A DNA stretch of 10,252 nt from Actinomycetes bacterium (GCA_023401045.1 JAEXEM010000149.1:1-10252), one strand, 5' to 3'. Counted from the stretch's first letter, positions 1 through 6,876 are shown. Program-made: numbers and translations. Notes: generated by a model not told the origin, from the sequence alone.

Positions 1-761
1 GAGAGCGCCTCGACCGCCCTGCCCTGGCGGCCCGCCCGGATCGCGGCGGTGGCCCCTGCCCAGAGGAACGCACCGATGAGCGCGGTCCACACGACGGTGA
101 CGAGGCTCGGCTCGCGACCGAGCAGCAGGGGCCGCACGAGGACGACGGCGACGAGGCCGACCGCGACGACCCGACCGGTCCAGCCGGCGGCGACGGAGCC
201 GCGGTGGCGGTCCCCCGTGGCGGCCCACACCGCGGCCTCGAGGATGCGCCCGCCGTCGAGCGGCAGCCCCGGCACGAGGTTGAACAGCCCGACGAAGCCG
301 TTCGTCACGGCCCCGGCGACGAGGACGGTCTGCAGGAGGGTGCCGTCGGGTGCCAGGTGCTCGCCGACCACCCAGAAGACCCCGGCGAGCACGAGGTTCG
401 CGACCGGCCCGACGACCGCGACGAGCGCGCTCGTGCCGGGCGTCGACGCGGCGCCGCCGAACGTCGTGTGCCCTCCCCACAGCGTGAGGACGAACGCGTG
501 CGGCTGCTCCCCGCGCGCCTTCCCGACGAGGCCGTGCGCGAGCTCGTGCACGAGCACGGACGCGAAGAGCAGGACGACGAAGACGAGCGCGACGACGTAG
601 GGCAGCGCACCGCCGCCGCCGGTCCAGCTCGCGACGCTCGGCGCGAAGAAGAACGTGAGGACGACGGTGGCGAGCAGCCAGCTCGGGGCCAGGACGACGG
701 GGGCGCCCGCCACGCGGCCGATCACCCAGCCGGACGGACGCTCGGGACGGGGGGCGCTCAC
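1..761 (-). CDS. Site-2 protease family (M50) intramembrane metalloprotease, 3' end cut by window edge
   Basis: Reading the minus strand from a GTG at 761 gives 253 codons that run off the left edge, so the C-terminus is missing. Zinc-site motif HELAH lies at residues 72-76 (H72, E73, H76) inside a hydrophobic helix. The second M50 signature, NLVPGLPLDGG, lies at 161-171 and supplies the third ligand, D169. Further hydrophobic segments lie near residues 20-40, 110-133 and 198-214, so this is a polytopic membrane enzyme. Site-2 proteases cut transmembrane segments of substrates such as anti-sigma factors; the substrate here cannot be told. Many actinobacterial relatives of this architecture end in CBS domains, which would lie outside the window. 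The GTG start is chosen because a TAGGCT box ends 7 nt before it (leaderless). The gene is divergent from the RecB-like nuclease, 65 bp apart. Confidence 0.9.
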   Translation of the reverse strand, partial: MSAPRPERPSGWVIGRVAGAPVVLAPSWLLATVVLTFFFAPSVASWTGGGGALPYVVALVFVVLLFASVLVHELAHGLVGKARGEQPHAFVLTLWGGHTTFGGAASTPGTSALVAVVGPVANLVLAGVFWVVGEHLAPDGTLLQTVLVAGAVTNGFVGLFNLVPGLPLDGGRILEAAVWAATGDRHRGSVAAGWTGRVVAVGLVAVVLVRPLLLGREPSLVTVVWTALIGAFLWAGATAAIRAGRQGRAVEAL

Positions 762-774
762 GGTCGTCAGCCTA
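759..774 (-). promoter_or_regulatory. Putative leaderless promoter -10 box of the site-2 protease gene
   Basis: On the minus strand TAGGCT (774-769) fits the actinobacterial TAnnnT -10 consensus and is followed by 7 nt and then the GTG start (761-759). That spacing puts the transcription start at or next to the start codon. No clear -35 box and no Shine-Dalgarno sequence is visible. Confidence 0.55.
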
Positions 775-814
775 CGGTGAGGGTGCCGCGGGCCCGGGCG
801 TCGGTGGGCGCGCC

Positions 815-829
815 TACGCTCGTGGCGTG
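815..829 (+). promoter_or_regulatory. Putative leaderless promoter -10 box of the RecB-like nuclease gene
   Basis: TACGCT (815-820), then 6 nt, then the GTG start (827-829). No Shine-Dalgarno sequence fits between them. The box lies only about 40 bp from the divergent -10 box of the site-2 protease gene, so two RNA polymerases could hardly occupy both promoters at once. Confidence 0.55.
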
Positions 830-1720
830 AGCGTCGACACCGAGAACCCGTCCGCCGTCGTCGACCCGGAGGGCACCGCCGCCCCCGACGGCGAGGCGCA
901 CGTCCCCGGGCTGTCGCCGTCGCGCGCCAACGACTTCCTGCGGTGCCCGCTGCTCTTCCGCTTCCGCGTCGTGGACCGTCTCCCCGAGCCGGCCTCCCCC
1001 GCCGCCGCCCGCGGCACCCTCGTGCACGCGGTGCTCGAGCACCTCTTCGACCTGCCCGCCGCCGAGCGCACGATCGAGGCCGCCTGGCGGGACCTGCCCG
1101 GCCGCTGGGACGAGCTGCTCGCGGCGGACCCGCGCTACGCAGAGATGCTCCCCGACGAGGCCGCCACCACCGAGTTCCTCGCCGAGGCGCGCCGGCTTCT
1201 CGAGACGTACTTCACCCTCGAGGACCCGACCCGGCTCGAGCCGCGCGCACGTGAGCTCCACGTCCGCCACGACCTCGAGGACGGCCCCCGGCTGCGCGGG
1301 GTCGTCGACCGCGTCGACGTCGCGCCCAACGGGTGGGTGCGGGTCGTCGACTACAAGACGGGTCGCTCGCCGCGTCCGGGCTTCGAGGGCGGCGCGCTGT
1401 TCCAGATGCGGTTCTACGCCTACGTCGTGTGGCGCACGCGCGGTGTGCTGCCCAAGCGCCTGCAGCTCGCGTACCTCGGCGACGGCGTCGTCGTCACCCA
1501 CGAGCCGACCGAGCCGGAGATGCTCACCCTCGAGCAGCGCGTCCGCTCGATCTGGGCCGGCATCGAGGACACCGCCCGCAGCGGCGACTGGCGCGCGCGC
1601 CCGTCGCGGCTGTGCGACTGGTGCACGTTCCGCGACCGCTGCCCGTCGTTCGGGGGGACCCCGCCGCCCGTCCCCGACGGCGCGGTCGAGCGCGCCGTCG
1701 GGGTCGTGCCACAGGCCTGA
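827..1720 (+). CDS. RecB-family / Cas4-like PD-(D/E)XK exonuclease with probable Fe-S cluster
   Basis: 297 residues, a single-domain nuclease of the PD-(D/E)XK superfamily (Pfam PDDEXK_1 type). Visible nuclease motifs, in order: a histidine in RGTLVHAVLEH (H67), the metal-binding aspartate in GVVDRVD (D161), the D-x-K core in VVDYKTG (D175, K177), and the QxxxY helix (Q193, Y197). Four cysteines are placed as in AddB and Cas4 Fe-S nucleases: C40 in FLRCPLLF, and C263, C266, C272 in a C-x2-C-x5-C tail motif. The protein should cut DNA ends and bind a 4Fe-4S cluster; its partner is unknown, as no helicase or CRISPR gene is nearby. It resembles the stand-alone RecB-like gene (Rv2119 type) found near the actinobacterial proteasome cluster. 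The GTG start is supported by the -10 box 6 nt upstream. It converges on the HAD gene across a hairpin. Confidence 0.93.
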   Translation: MSVDTENPSAVVDPEGTAAPDGEAHVPGLSPSRANDFLRCPLLFRFRVVDRLPEPASPAAARGTLVHAVLEHLFDLPAAERTIEAAWRDLPGRWDELLAADPRYAEMLPDEAATTEFLAEARRLLETYFTLEDPTRLEPRARELHVRHDLEDGPRLRGVVDRVDVAPNGWVRVVDYKTGRSPRPGFEGGALFQMRFYAYVVWRTRGVLPKRLQLAYLGDGVVVTHEPTEPEMLTLEQRVRSIWAGIEDTARSGDWRARPSRLCDWCTFRDRCPSFGGTPPPVPDGAVERAVGVVPQA

Positions 1721-1735
1721 CCTCCGCCCATCCCG

Positions 1736-1756
1736 GGTCGACCGGCGCGGTCGACC
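1736..1756. terminator. Hairpin between convergent genes, probable bidirectional terminator
   Basis: Two copies of the octamer GGTCGACC (1736-1743 and 1749-1756) are separated by GGCGC. The copies pair as an 8-bp GC-rich stem with a 5-nt loop. The hairpin lies 15 bp after the nuclease stop and 15 bp after the HAD stop on the other strand. There is no T-tract, as is common in actinobacteria. Because each octamer is itself a palindrome, a dimeric protein-binding site is an alternative. Confidence 0.55.
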
Positions 1757-1771
1757 GCCGCGGGCGACGGG

Positions 1772-2494
1772 TCAGCCGGCCGCCCGCAGGTCGAGGACCT
1801 CGCCCGAGGCGATCCGCTGGAAGGTCGCGAGGTCGAGGTCGAGCAGCGACGACGCGCGCGTGACTCCCACCGGCGGCTCGACCGGCACGTGCGTCGTCAT
1901 CGCGACGACGCGCGCACCGCTGGCCACGGCCGACGCGAGCCCCGAGCGGGAGTCCTCGACGGCGACGCAGTCCTCGGGGGCGACACCGAGCAGGCGGGCC
2001 GCGGTGAGGTACGGCTCCGGGTGCGGCTTGGGCTCGGTGACGTGGTCACCGGCGACGACGACGTCGAACAGCCCGACCGTCGCGGCGAACGGGGCAGCGA
2101 GCACCTCGAACGACGAGGTGACGAGCGCCTGGGGCACGCCGGCCGCGTGCAGCGCCCGGATCGCCTCGAGCGCACCGGCCTGCCACGGCACCCGCGCCTC
2201 GACGGCGGCACGGACCGAGCCGTTGAGCGCGGCCGCGATCTCCTCGGCGCCCAGCGCCACGCCCCGCGACTGCAGCACCGCCGCGGCGACCGTCATCGAG
2301 CTGCCGATGAGGGACGACCAGTCCGCCACCGTCCACTCGCCGCCGTGCGCCTCGACGAGCGCGGTCTCGGCGGCGAGCCAGTACGGCTCGGTGTCGATGA
2401 GGGTGCCGTCCATGTCCCACAGCACGGCCGCGGGCAGCGGGGCCGGACGTGCGGCGTCGGGGGTGCGGCGTGCGGGCGACGAGAGCGTGCTCAG
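1772..2494 (-). CDS. HAD-superfamily phosphatase (beta-phosphoglucomutase-like), probable CTG start
   Basis: From the CTG at 2494 the protein has 240 residues. All four HAD motifs are present: I, the nucleophile pair in DMDGT (D27, D29); II, T126 in VTSS; III, K156 in EPKPHPEPY; IV, the acidic pair E180-D181 in VAVEDS. A helical cap domain occupies roughly residues 38-108, as in subfamily IA enzymes such as phosphoglycolate phosphatase and beta-phosphoglucomutase. A small phosphorylated metabolite is the likely substrate, but it cannot be named. Start choice: AGGAGG lies 5 nt before an in-frame CTG, giving an N-terminus of usual length before motif I. The first conventional starts, tandem ATGs at 2548 and 2545, would add 17-18 residues but have only a G-run abutting them. 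A GTG at 2425 would begin right at motif I. The gene is divergent from the PAC2 gene. Confidence 0.88.
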   Translation of the reverse strand: MSTLSSPARRTPDAARPAPLPAAVLWDMDGTLIDTEPYWLAAETALVEAHGGEWTVADWSSLIGSSMTVAAAVLQSRGVALGAEEIAAALNGSVRAAVEARVPWQAGALEAIRALHAAGVPQALVTSSFEVLAAPFAATVGLFDVVVAGDHVTEPKPHPEPYLTAARLLGVAPEDCVAVEDSRSGLASAVASGARVVAMTTHVPVEPPVGVTRASSLLDLDLATFQRIASGEVLDLRAAG

Positions 2495-2505
2495 GGGATC
2501 CTCCT
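2492..2505 (-). promoter_or_regulatory. Perfect Shine-Dalgarno AGGAGG deciding an unusual CTG start
   Basis: On the minus strand AGGAGG (2505-2500) is followed by ATCCC and then CTG (2494-2492), in frame with the HAD gene. It is the only full consensus ribosome binding site seen at a gene start in this window. A weak -10-like GATGAT (about 2549-2544) overlaps the upstream tandem ATGs and would start an mRNA with a leader of about 40 nt. Confidence 0.5.
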
Positions 2506-2677
2506 GGGTCGGGGCGACGAGGGCGGACGCGAGGTCCGCGCCCATCATCCCCTGCCTGCGGCGTGCGGCAGCGGGCCGGTCGCCGGCAGGCCCGTCGTCA
2601 CGTCCGGCGCCGACCTCCGTCACCCCCTCGGACGCGGCGTCATCCCCCTCCCCGACGCCGGAGCCGTCACCGGCCCC

Positions 2678-2692
2678 TACGCTGGGACGGTG
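2678..2692 (+). promoter_or_regulatory. Putative leaderless promoter -10 box of the PAC2 gene
   Basis: TACGCT (2678-2683), 6 nt, then the GTG start (2690-2692). The hexamer and spacing are the same as those before the RecB-like nuclease gene. No Shine-Dalgarno sequence and no clear -35 box is visible. Confidence 0.55.
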
Positions 2693-3547
2693 ACCGAGGA
2701 CGCAGCACCCGACCTGCCGGCCCGTGAGCCCGTCCTGCTCGCGGCCTTCGAGGGGTGGAACGACGCAGGCAGCGCCGCCACCGCCGCCCTGGAGCACCTG
2801 CACGACGTGTGGGGCGCCGAGCAGGTGGACGAGCTCGACCCCGAGGAGTACCACGACTTCCAGGTCAACCGGCCCGTCGTCGGCATCGGGCCGGACGGCT
2901 CGCGGGAGATCACGTGGCCGACGACGGCCGTCGCCATCGCGACGACACCGCGCACCGGGCGCCAGGTCGTGCTCGTCCACGGCATCGAGCCGTCGATGCG
3001 CTGGCGCCGGTACTGCGGCGAGCTGCTCGACATCGCCGCGGGCCTCGGGGTCCGCACGGTCGTCACGGTCGGTGCGCTGCTCGCCGACGTGCCCCACACC
3101 CGCCCCATCCCCGTCAACGCGACGAGCGAGGACGCGACGGTGCGCGAGCTGCTCGGTCTCGAGCCGAACACGTACGAGGGCCCGACCGGCATCGTCGGTG
3201 TGCTCCAGCACGAGGCGGCCGTCCGCGGGCTGCAGGCGCTGTCGCTGTGGGCCGCCGTGCCGCACTACGTGGCCGCGCCGCCGTCACCCAAGGCGACGCT
3301 GGCGATCCTCCACCGCCTCGAGGCGCTGCTCGGTGAGACGGTCCCGCTCGCCGACCTCCCCGAGGACGCGACGGCCTGGCAGACCGGCGTCGACGAGCTG
3401 GCCGGCGAGGACTCCGAGATCGGCGAGTACGTGCGCCAGCTCGAGGAGGCCAAGGACACCGCCGAGCTGCCCGAGGCGAGCGGCGAGGCGATCGCCCAGG
3501 AGTTCGAGCGCTACCTGCGTCGGCGGGACAAGGGCACCGGGGGCTGA
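2690..3547 (+). CDS. PAC2-family protein (proteasome assembly chaperone fold)
   Basis: 285 residues from the GTG at 2690. Family hallmarks: the N-terminal AAFEGWNDAG (18-27), GALLADVPHTRP (128-139), YEGPTGIVGVL (162-172), LWAAVPHYV (186-194) and PPSPKAT (197-203). A charged C-terminal helix (about 262-280) carries EFERYLRRR. Eukaryotic PAC2 and archaeal relatives help 20S proteasome alpha subunits assemble. The role of the bacterial members is unsettled, so a chaperone function is inference only. There are no membrane segments and no signal peptide, so it should be cytoplasmic. Family members are often found next to mshC in actinobacteria, as here, where the two genes converge. The open frame extends upstream to about 1889, but that part lies antisense to the HAD gene; the -10 box fixes the start at 2690. 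Confidence 0.93.
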   Translation: MTEDAAPDLPAREPVLLAAFEGWNDAGSAATAALEHLHDVWGAEQVDELDPEEYHDFQVNRPVVGIGPDGSREITWPTTAVAIATTPRTGRQVVLVHGIEPSMRWRRYCGELLDIAAGLGVRTVVTVGALLADVPHTRPIPVNATSEDATVRELLGLEPNTYEGPTGIVGVLQHEAAVRGLQALSLWAAVPHYVAAPPSPKATLAILHRLEALLGETVPLADLPEDATAWQTGVDELAGEDSEIGEYVRQLEEAKDTAELPEASGEAIAQEFERYLRRRDKGTGG

Positions 3548-3568
3548 GCACGTCGCTGCCTGCGTCCC

Positions 3569-3601
3569 TGGCCCCGCTCCAGTCCTCAGACCTGGGGGCC
3601 A
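3569..3601. terminator. Hairpin between convergent PAC2 and mshC genes
   Basis: TGGCCC (3569-3574) pairs with GGGCCA (3596-3601), and within it CCAG (3579-3582) pairs with CTGG (3592-3595), leaving a small internal loop and a short apical loop. There is no T-tract. Its position 22 bp after the PAC2 stop and 28 bp beyond the mshC stop fits a bidirectional terminator. Confidence 0.4.
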
Positions 3602-3628
3602 CGCTCGGCCCGGGCTCCCGGCTCCCGG

Positions 3629-4873
3629 CTACAGCCTGACGCCGAGGAGCGCGTCGACGGTCCGCGCGACGACGCCGGGCGCCCCCTCGCTCACGGGGCC
3701 GTCCCCGAGCAACGCCCGCTCCGCCCACGCGTCGACGACCGTGAGGGCCTGCGGCGTGTCGAGGTCGTCGGCGACGGCCGCGCGGACGCCGGCGAGCAGG
3801 TCCGTCGCGTCCGGGCCGCCGTTGCCGGACAGCGCACGCCGCCAGCGCGCGAGGCGGCCCTCGGCGGCCTCGAGGTCGGCAGGGGTCCACTCCCAGTCGT
3901 CGCGGTACCGGTGCGCGAGGAGCGCGAGCCGGATCGCCATGGGGTCGACGCCGGCGGCGAGCAGTGTCGAGACGAGCACGAGGTTGCCGCGCGACTTGCT
4001 CATCTTGTGGCCCTCGTACCCGACCATGCCGGCGTGCACGTGGTGCCGCGCGGCCTCGCCGTCGTCGAGCAGGCGCAGGTGGGACGAGCTGCACTCGTGG
4101 TGAGGGAACGCGAGGTCCGACCCGCCGCCCTGGACGTCGAAGGGCACCCCGAGCCCGTCGGCGGCGATGACGGCGCACTCGATGTGCCAGCCCGGGCGGC
4201 CGCGCCCGAGTCCCGGCGCGTCCCACGCAGGCTCGCCCGGACGCTCGGCACGCCACAGCAGCGGGTCGAGCGGCGACTTCTTCCCGGGGCGGTCGGGGTC
4301 GCCCCCGCGCTCCGCGCTGAGCACGAGCATCGTCGCCTCGTCGAGGCGCGCGACCGTACCGAACGCAGGGTCGGCCGCGAGGTCCGCGTAGACGTCCTCG
4401 CCGCCGTCCGGCGCCGGGAGACGGTAGGCAGCGCCCCGCTCGAGCAGCGTCCGCACCCCAGAGGCGACCTCGGCGACCGACTCCACGACGCCGCGGTAGA
4501 CGTCCGGCGGCACGACGCCGAGCGCCGTCATGTCCGCCGCGAAGAGCGCCGTCTGCTCGACGGCGAGGTCGCGCCAGTCGACCCCCGTGGCCTCGGCACG
4601 CTCGAGGAGCGGGTCGTCGACGTCGGTGACGTTCGAGGCGTAGGTGACGCGCTGACCCGCGTCGAGCCAGGCCCGCACGAGGACGTCGAAGCCGACGTAC
4701 GTGGCCGCGTGCCCGAGGTGCGTCGCGTCGTACGGGGTGATGCCGCAGACGTAGAGCGCGGCCGTGGGGCCCGGCGCGGCGACGACGACCTCACCGCTCG
4801 ACGTGTCGAGCACCCGGACCGGCTCACCGGTCCCGGGCAGACGGGGGATGTGAGGGGCGGGCCAGCTGAGCAC
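3629..4873 (-). CDS. mshC: L-cysteine:1D-myo-inositol 2-amino-2-deoxy-alpha-D-glucopyranoside ligase (MshC)
   Basis: 414 residues, the usual MshC length. It is a class I cysteinyl-tRNA-synthetase paralogue that joins cysteine to GlcN-Ins using ATP, the penultimate step of mycothiol synthesis in the cytoplasm. Visible motifs: [14 protein letters not shown] (43-56) with the HIGH-type box at H52-H55, and KMSKS (290-294). Probable zinc ligands are C43, C233 in WHIEC, and H258 in FPHHE. The tRNA-synthetase version carries a longer anticodon-binding C-terminus that is absent here, which separates MshC from CysS. The N-terminus SWPAP is typical of the family. The GTG at 4873 is preferred over an in-frame GTG at 4900, because the latter lies upstream of the TAGGCT box. 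uppP ends 46 nt upstream on the same strand, so the two may be partly co-transcribed in addition to the private promoter. Confidence 0.97.
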   Translation of the reverse strand: MLSWPAPHIPRLPGTGEPVRVLDTSSGEVVVAAPGPTAALYVCGITPYDATHLGHAATYVGFDVLVRAWLDAGQRVTYASNVTDVDDPLLERAEATGVDWRDLAVEQTALFAADMTALGVVPPDVYRGVVESVAEVASGVRTLLERGAAYRLPAPDGGEDVYADLAADPAFGTVARLDEATMLVLSAERGGDPDRPGKKSPLDPLLWRAERPGEPAWDAPGLGRGRPGWHIECAVIAADGLGVPFDVQGGGSDLAFPHHECSSSHLRLLDDGEAARHHVHAGMVGYEGHKMSKSRGNLVLVSTLLAAGVDPMAIRLALLAHRYRDDWEWTPADLEAAEGRLARWRRALSGNGGPDATDLLAGVRAAVADDLDTPQALTVVDAWAERALLGDGPVSEGAPGVVARTVDALLGVRL

Positions 4874-4886
4874 GACCGGAAGCCTA
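4871..4886 (-). promoter_or_regulatory. Putative leaderless promoter -10 box of mshC
   Basis: TAGGCT (4886-4881 on the minus strand), 7 nt, then the GTG start (4873-4871). This matches the box and spacing of the site-2 protease gene. It lies in the 46-nt gap after uppP and gives mshC its own transcription start. Confidence 0.55.
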
Positions 4887-4919
4887 ACCGCCCCCGGCAC
4901 CCGTGCCGTCGCCGGTCCG

Positions 4920-5822
4920 TCAGGCGTTGCCGGGTGCGCTGACGGGCTCGAGGACGCCGGTGAGGAGGAGCACGACGACGAGCGCCGCGAGGCCGAGCCG
5001 GTAGTAGACGAACGGCTTGTAGCTGAACGTCGAGACGATCTTGAGGAAGGCGATGATGACGACGTAGCCGACGGCGAACGCCACGAGCGTCGCGACGAGC
5101 GTGACGCCGAAGCCCGGGGTGCCCTCCTGCCCGAAGTCGCCGACGCTCTTGGCGAGCTGGAACAACCCGGAGCCGAAGACCGCGGGGATGGCGAGGAGGA
5201 AGGAGTACCGCGCCGCGGCCTCCCGCGTGTAGCCCATGAGCAGCCCGCCGGTGATCGTGCCGCCCGAGCGCGAGACGCCCGGGACGAGCGCGAGAGCCTG
5301 CCAGAAGCCGAACGCGAGCGCGTGCCGCGGTGTCAGCTCCTCGAGGGGGCGCCGCTTCTCCCCCACCTTGTCCGCCCACCCGAGGACGAGCGCGAAGACG
5401 GCGAGCGTGAGCGCGACGAGCCACAGGTTGCGGAACGGCCGCTCGATGGCGTCCTGGAAGAGCAGTCCGAGCACGACGATCGGGACGGTGCCGAGCGCGA
5501 TGAACCACGCCATGAGCGCGTCGTGGTCCGCCGGGCGCCCGGCCGGCATGCCCGCGCGTGACTTCCAGTCCGTGCCGAGACCACCGCGCAGCGCGTGCCA
5601 CCAGGCGAGGACGATCCGCTTGATGTCGCGGCGGAAGTAGAGGAGCACGGCGGTCTCGGTGCCGAGCTGGGAGATCGCCGTGAAGGCGGCCCCCGGGTCC
5701 CCGGAGCCGATGAGCTCGCCGACGATCCGCAGGTGGGCGCTGGACGACACCGGGAGGAACTCGGTGAGGCCCTGCACCAGCCCGAGGATGATGCCCTCGC
5801 CCGTCCCGATGCCTGTGGTCAC
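4920..5822 (-). CDS. uppP: Undecaprenyl-diphosphatase (UppP/BacA)
   Basis: 300 residues and strongly hydrophobic, with several membrane helices. It removes a phosphate from undecaprenyl diphosphate, recycling the lipid carrier for peptidoglycan and other wall polymers, and its activity is linked to bacitracin resistance. Both BacA-family signatures are intact: [17 protein letters not shown] (14-30), giving the (E/Q)xxxE motif (Q17, E21) plus S26-S28 and H30; and [10 protein letters not shown] (181-190) with S184, R185 and S186. The loop around residues 80-100 ([20 protein letters not shown]) is hydrophilic. The GTG at 5822 is preferred because a TAGGGT box ends 8 nt before it and the first signature then sits close to the N-terminus, as in relatives. 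It precedes mshC on the same strand and is divergent from the aldo/keto reductase. Confidence 0.97.
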   Translation of the reverse strand: MTTGIGTGEGIILGLVQGLTEFLPVSSSAHLRIVGELIGSGDPGAAFTAISQLGTETAVLLYFRRDIKRIVLAWWHALRGGLGTDWKSRAGMPAGRPADHDALMAWFIALGTVPIVVLGLLFQDAIERPFRNLWLVALTLAVFALVLGWADKVGEKRRPLEELTPRHALAFGFWQALALVPGVSRSGGTITGGLLMGYTREAAARYSFLLAIPAVFGSGLFQLAKSVGDFGQEGTPGFGVTLVATLVAFAVGYVVIIAFLKIVSTFSYKPFVYYRLGLAALVVVLLLTGVLEPVSAPGNA

Positions 5823-5836
5823 GAGGCGTCACCCTA
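5820..5836 (-). promoter_or_regulatory. Putative leaderless promoter -10 box of uppP
   Basis: TAGGGT (5836-5831 on the minus strand), 8 nt, then the GTG start (5822-5820). The same hexamer and the same 8-nt spacing occur on the other side of this divergent intergenic region, before the aldo/keto reductase. Confidence 0.5.
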
Positions 5837-5896
5837 TCGCCGCCCCTCCCCCGCTCCGGGCGACCCGGGGGAACGTCCGCGCGGGCTCCCTGCGGC

Positions 5897-5913
5897 TAGG
5901 GTGGCGACCCATG
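5897..5913 (+). promoter_or_regulatory. Putative leaderless promoter -10 box of the aldo/keto reductase gene
   Basis: TAGGGT (5897-5902), 8 nt, then the ATG start (5911-5913). No Shine-Dalgarno sequence is present in the 8 nt. It mirrors the uppP promoter about 60 bp away. Confidence 0.5.
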
Positions 5914-6876
5914 GAGCACCGCCGTCTGGGCCGCACGGGTCTGCGCGTCTCGTCGCTCGGGCTGGGCACGATGACGTGGAGCCGCGACACCGACGACCAC
6001 GAGGCCGCCGACCAGCTGCGCGACTTCGTCGAGGCGGGCGGGACGCTCGTCGACACGTCCGCCGCGTACGCCGACGGCGGCGCGGAGGAGCTGCTCGGGC
6101 GCCTGCTCGGTGACGTCGTCGAGCACGAGGACGTCGTCGTGTGCACGAAGGCCGGTGTGCGGCGCACGGCGTCCGGCGGCGTCGTCGACGCCTCGCGCGG
6201 CGCCCTGCTCGACAGCCTCGACGGGTCGCTGCGCCGGCTGCGCACCGACCACGTCGACCTGTGGCTCGCCACGCCCGACCCGCGCACGCCGCTCGAGGAG
6301 ACCGTCTCGGCGCTGCGCCACGCCGTCCGCGCGGGCAAGGCGCGGTACGTCGGGCTGTCGAACCACCCGGGGTGGCAGGTGGCCCGCGCCGCGACGCTCC
6401 TCGAGCCGGACCCGGGCCTGGCCGCCGTGCAGGCGGAGTACTCGCTGCTGCAGCGCGGCGTCGAGCGTGAGGTGCTGCCCGCCTGCCAGGGCCTGGGGGC
6501 CGGGCTGCTCGCGTGGTCACCCCTCGGGCGCGGGGTGCTCACCGGCAAGTACCGCCGGACGATCCCCTCGGACTCGCGTGCGGCGACGGCGCACCTCGCC
6601 GGGTTCGTGCAGCCCTACCTCACGTCGGACGCCGCCGGGGTCGTCGACGCGGTCGTCACCGCCGCCGCCGGGCTCGAGCGGGCCCCGCTCGAGGTGGCGC
6701 TCGCGTGGGTGACGTCCCGCCCGGGTGTCGCGTCCGCGGTCGTCGGCGCACGCACGGCCGCCCAGCTGCGGGGGGCGCTGGCGGCGGAGGACCTGCGGCT
6801 GCCGCCGGAGATCGGCCTCGCGCTCGACGAGATCACGACGCCCGCGAGCGGCTACCCGGAGCGACCGGGCGGCTGA
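5911..6876 (+). CDS. Aldo/keto reductase family protein lacking the usual catalytic histidine
   Basis: 321 residues, a TIM-barrel NADPH-dependent oxidoreductase by family. Visible hallmarks: MEHRRLGRTGLRVSSLGLGT at the start, D48 and Y53 of the catalytic tetrad (in LVDTSAAY), K80 in VVCTK, the SNHPGWQ segment (150-156), EYSLLQRG (176-183), AWSPLGRGVLTGKY (201-214) and the cofactor-binding VVGARTAAQL (277-286). The fourth tetrad residue should be a histidine in the strand after DHVDLW (113-118), usually followed by a spacing like QVHAxDP. Here it reads LATPDP, with no histidine and one residue fewer by my recalled family pattern. Activity may be lost or altered, so the name describes the fold rather than a proven reaction. 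An in-frame extension exists upstream to 5659, but it overlaps uppP antisense and lies before the -10 box. Confidence 0.92.
   Translation: MEHRRLGRTGLRVSSLGLGTMTWSRDTDDHEAADQLRDFVEAGGTLVDTSAAYADGGAEELLGRLLGDVVEHEDVVVCTKAGVRRTASGGVVDASRGALLDSLDGSLRRLRTDHVDLWLATPDPRTPLEETVSALRHAVRAGKARYVGLSNHPGWQVARAATLLEPDPGLAAVQAEYSLLQRGVEREVLPACQGLGAGLLAWSPLGRGVLTGKYRRTIPSDSRAATAHLAGFVQPYLTSDAAGVVDAVVTAAAGLERAPLEVALAWVTSRPGVASAVVGARTAAQLRGALAAEDLRLPPEIGLALDEITTPASGYPERPGG

Noticed and set aside
827..1720. Cas4 of a CRISPR-Cas locus
   Set aside because: No cas1, cas2 or repeat array is nearby. The context fits the chromosomal RecB-like gene of actinobacteria.
1889..2689. Upstream extension of the PAC2 frame
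   Set aside because: It is arginine/glycine-rich shadow sequence antisense to the HAD gene and lies upstream of the PAC2 -10 box.
1772..3265. A long minus-strand open frame that extends the HAD gene to 497 codons across the PAC2 gene
   Set aside because: The extra part is antisense to PAC2, which has complete family motifs, and it shows no protein-like pattern. Long spurious frames are common in DNA this rich in G and C.
3613..3626. Tandem heptamer GGCTCCC x2 just past the mshC stop
   Set aside because: Only two copies, in GC-rich sequence between convergent genes. It may add to termination but is not distinctive.
4874..4900. Earlier in-frame GTG start for mshC at 4900
   Set aside because: It lies upstream of the TAGGCT box and would add nine residues before the family's usual SWPAP N-terminus.
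4528..5832. 434-codon minus-strand frame overlapping uppP and mshC
   Set aside because: Out of frame with both real genes, with an arginine/proline/histidine-rich composition typical of a shadow frame.
5659..5910. 84-codon N-terminal extension of the aldo/keto reductase
   Set aside because: Antisense to uppP and upstream of the -10 box. The ATG at 5911 starts exactly at the family's usual N-terminus.
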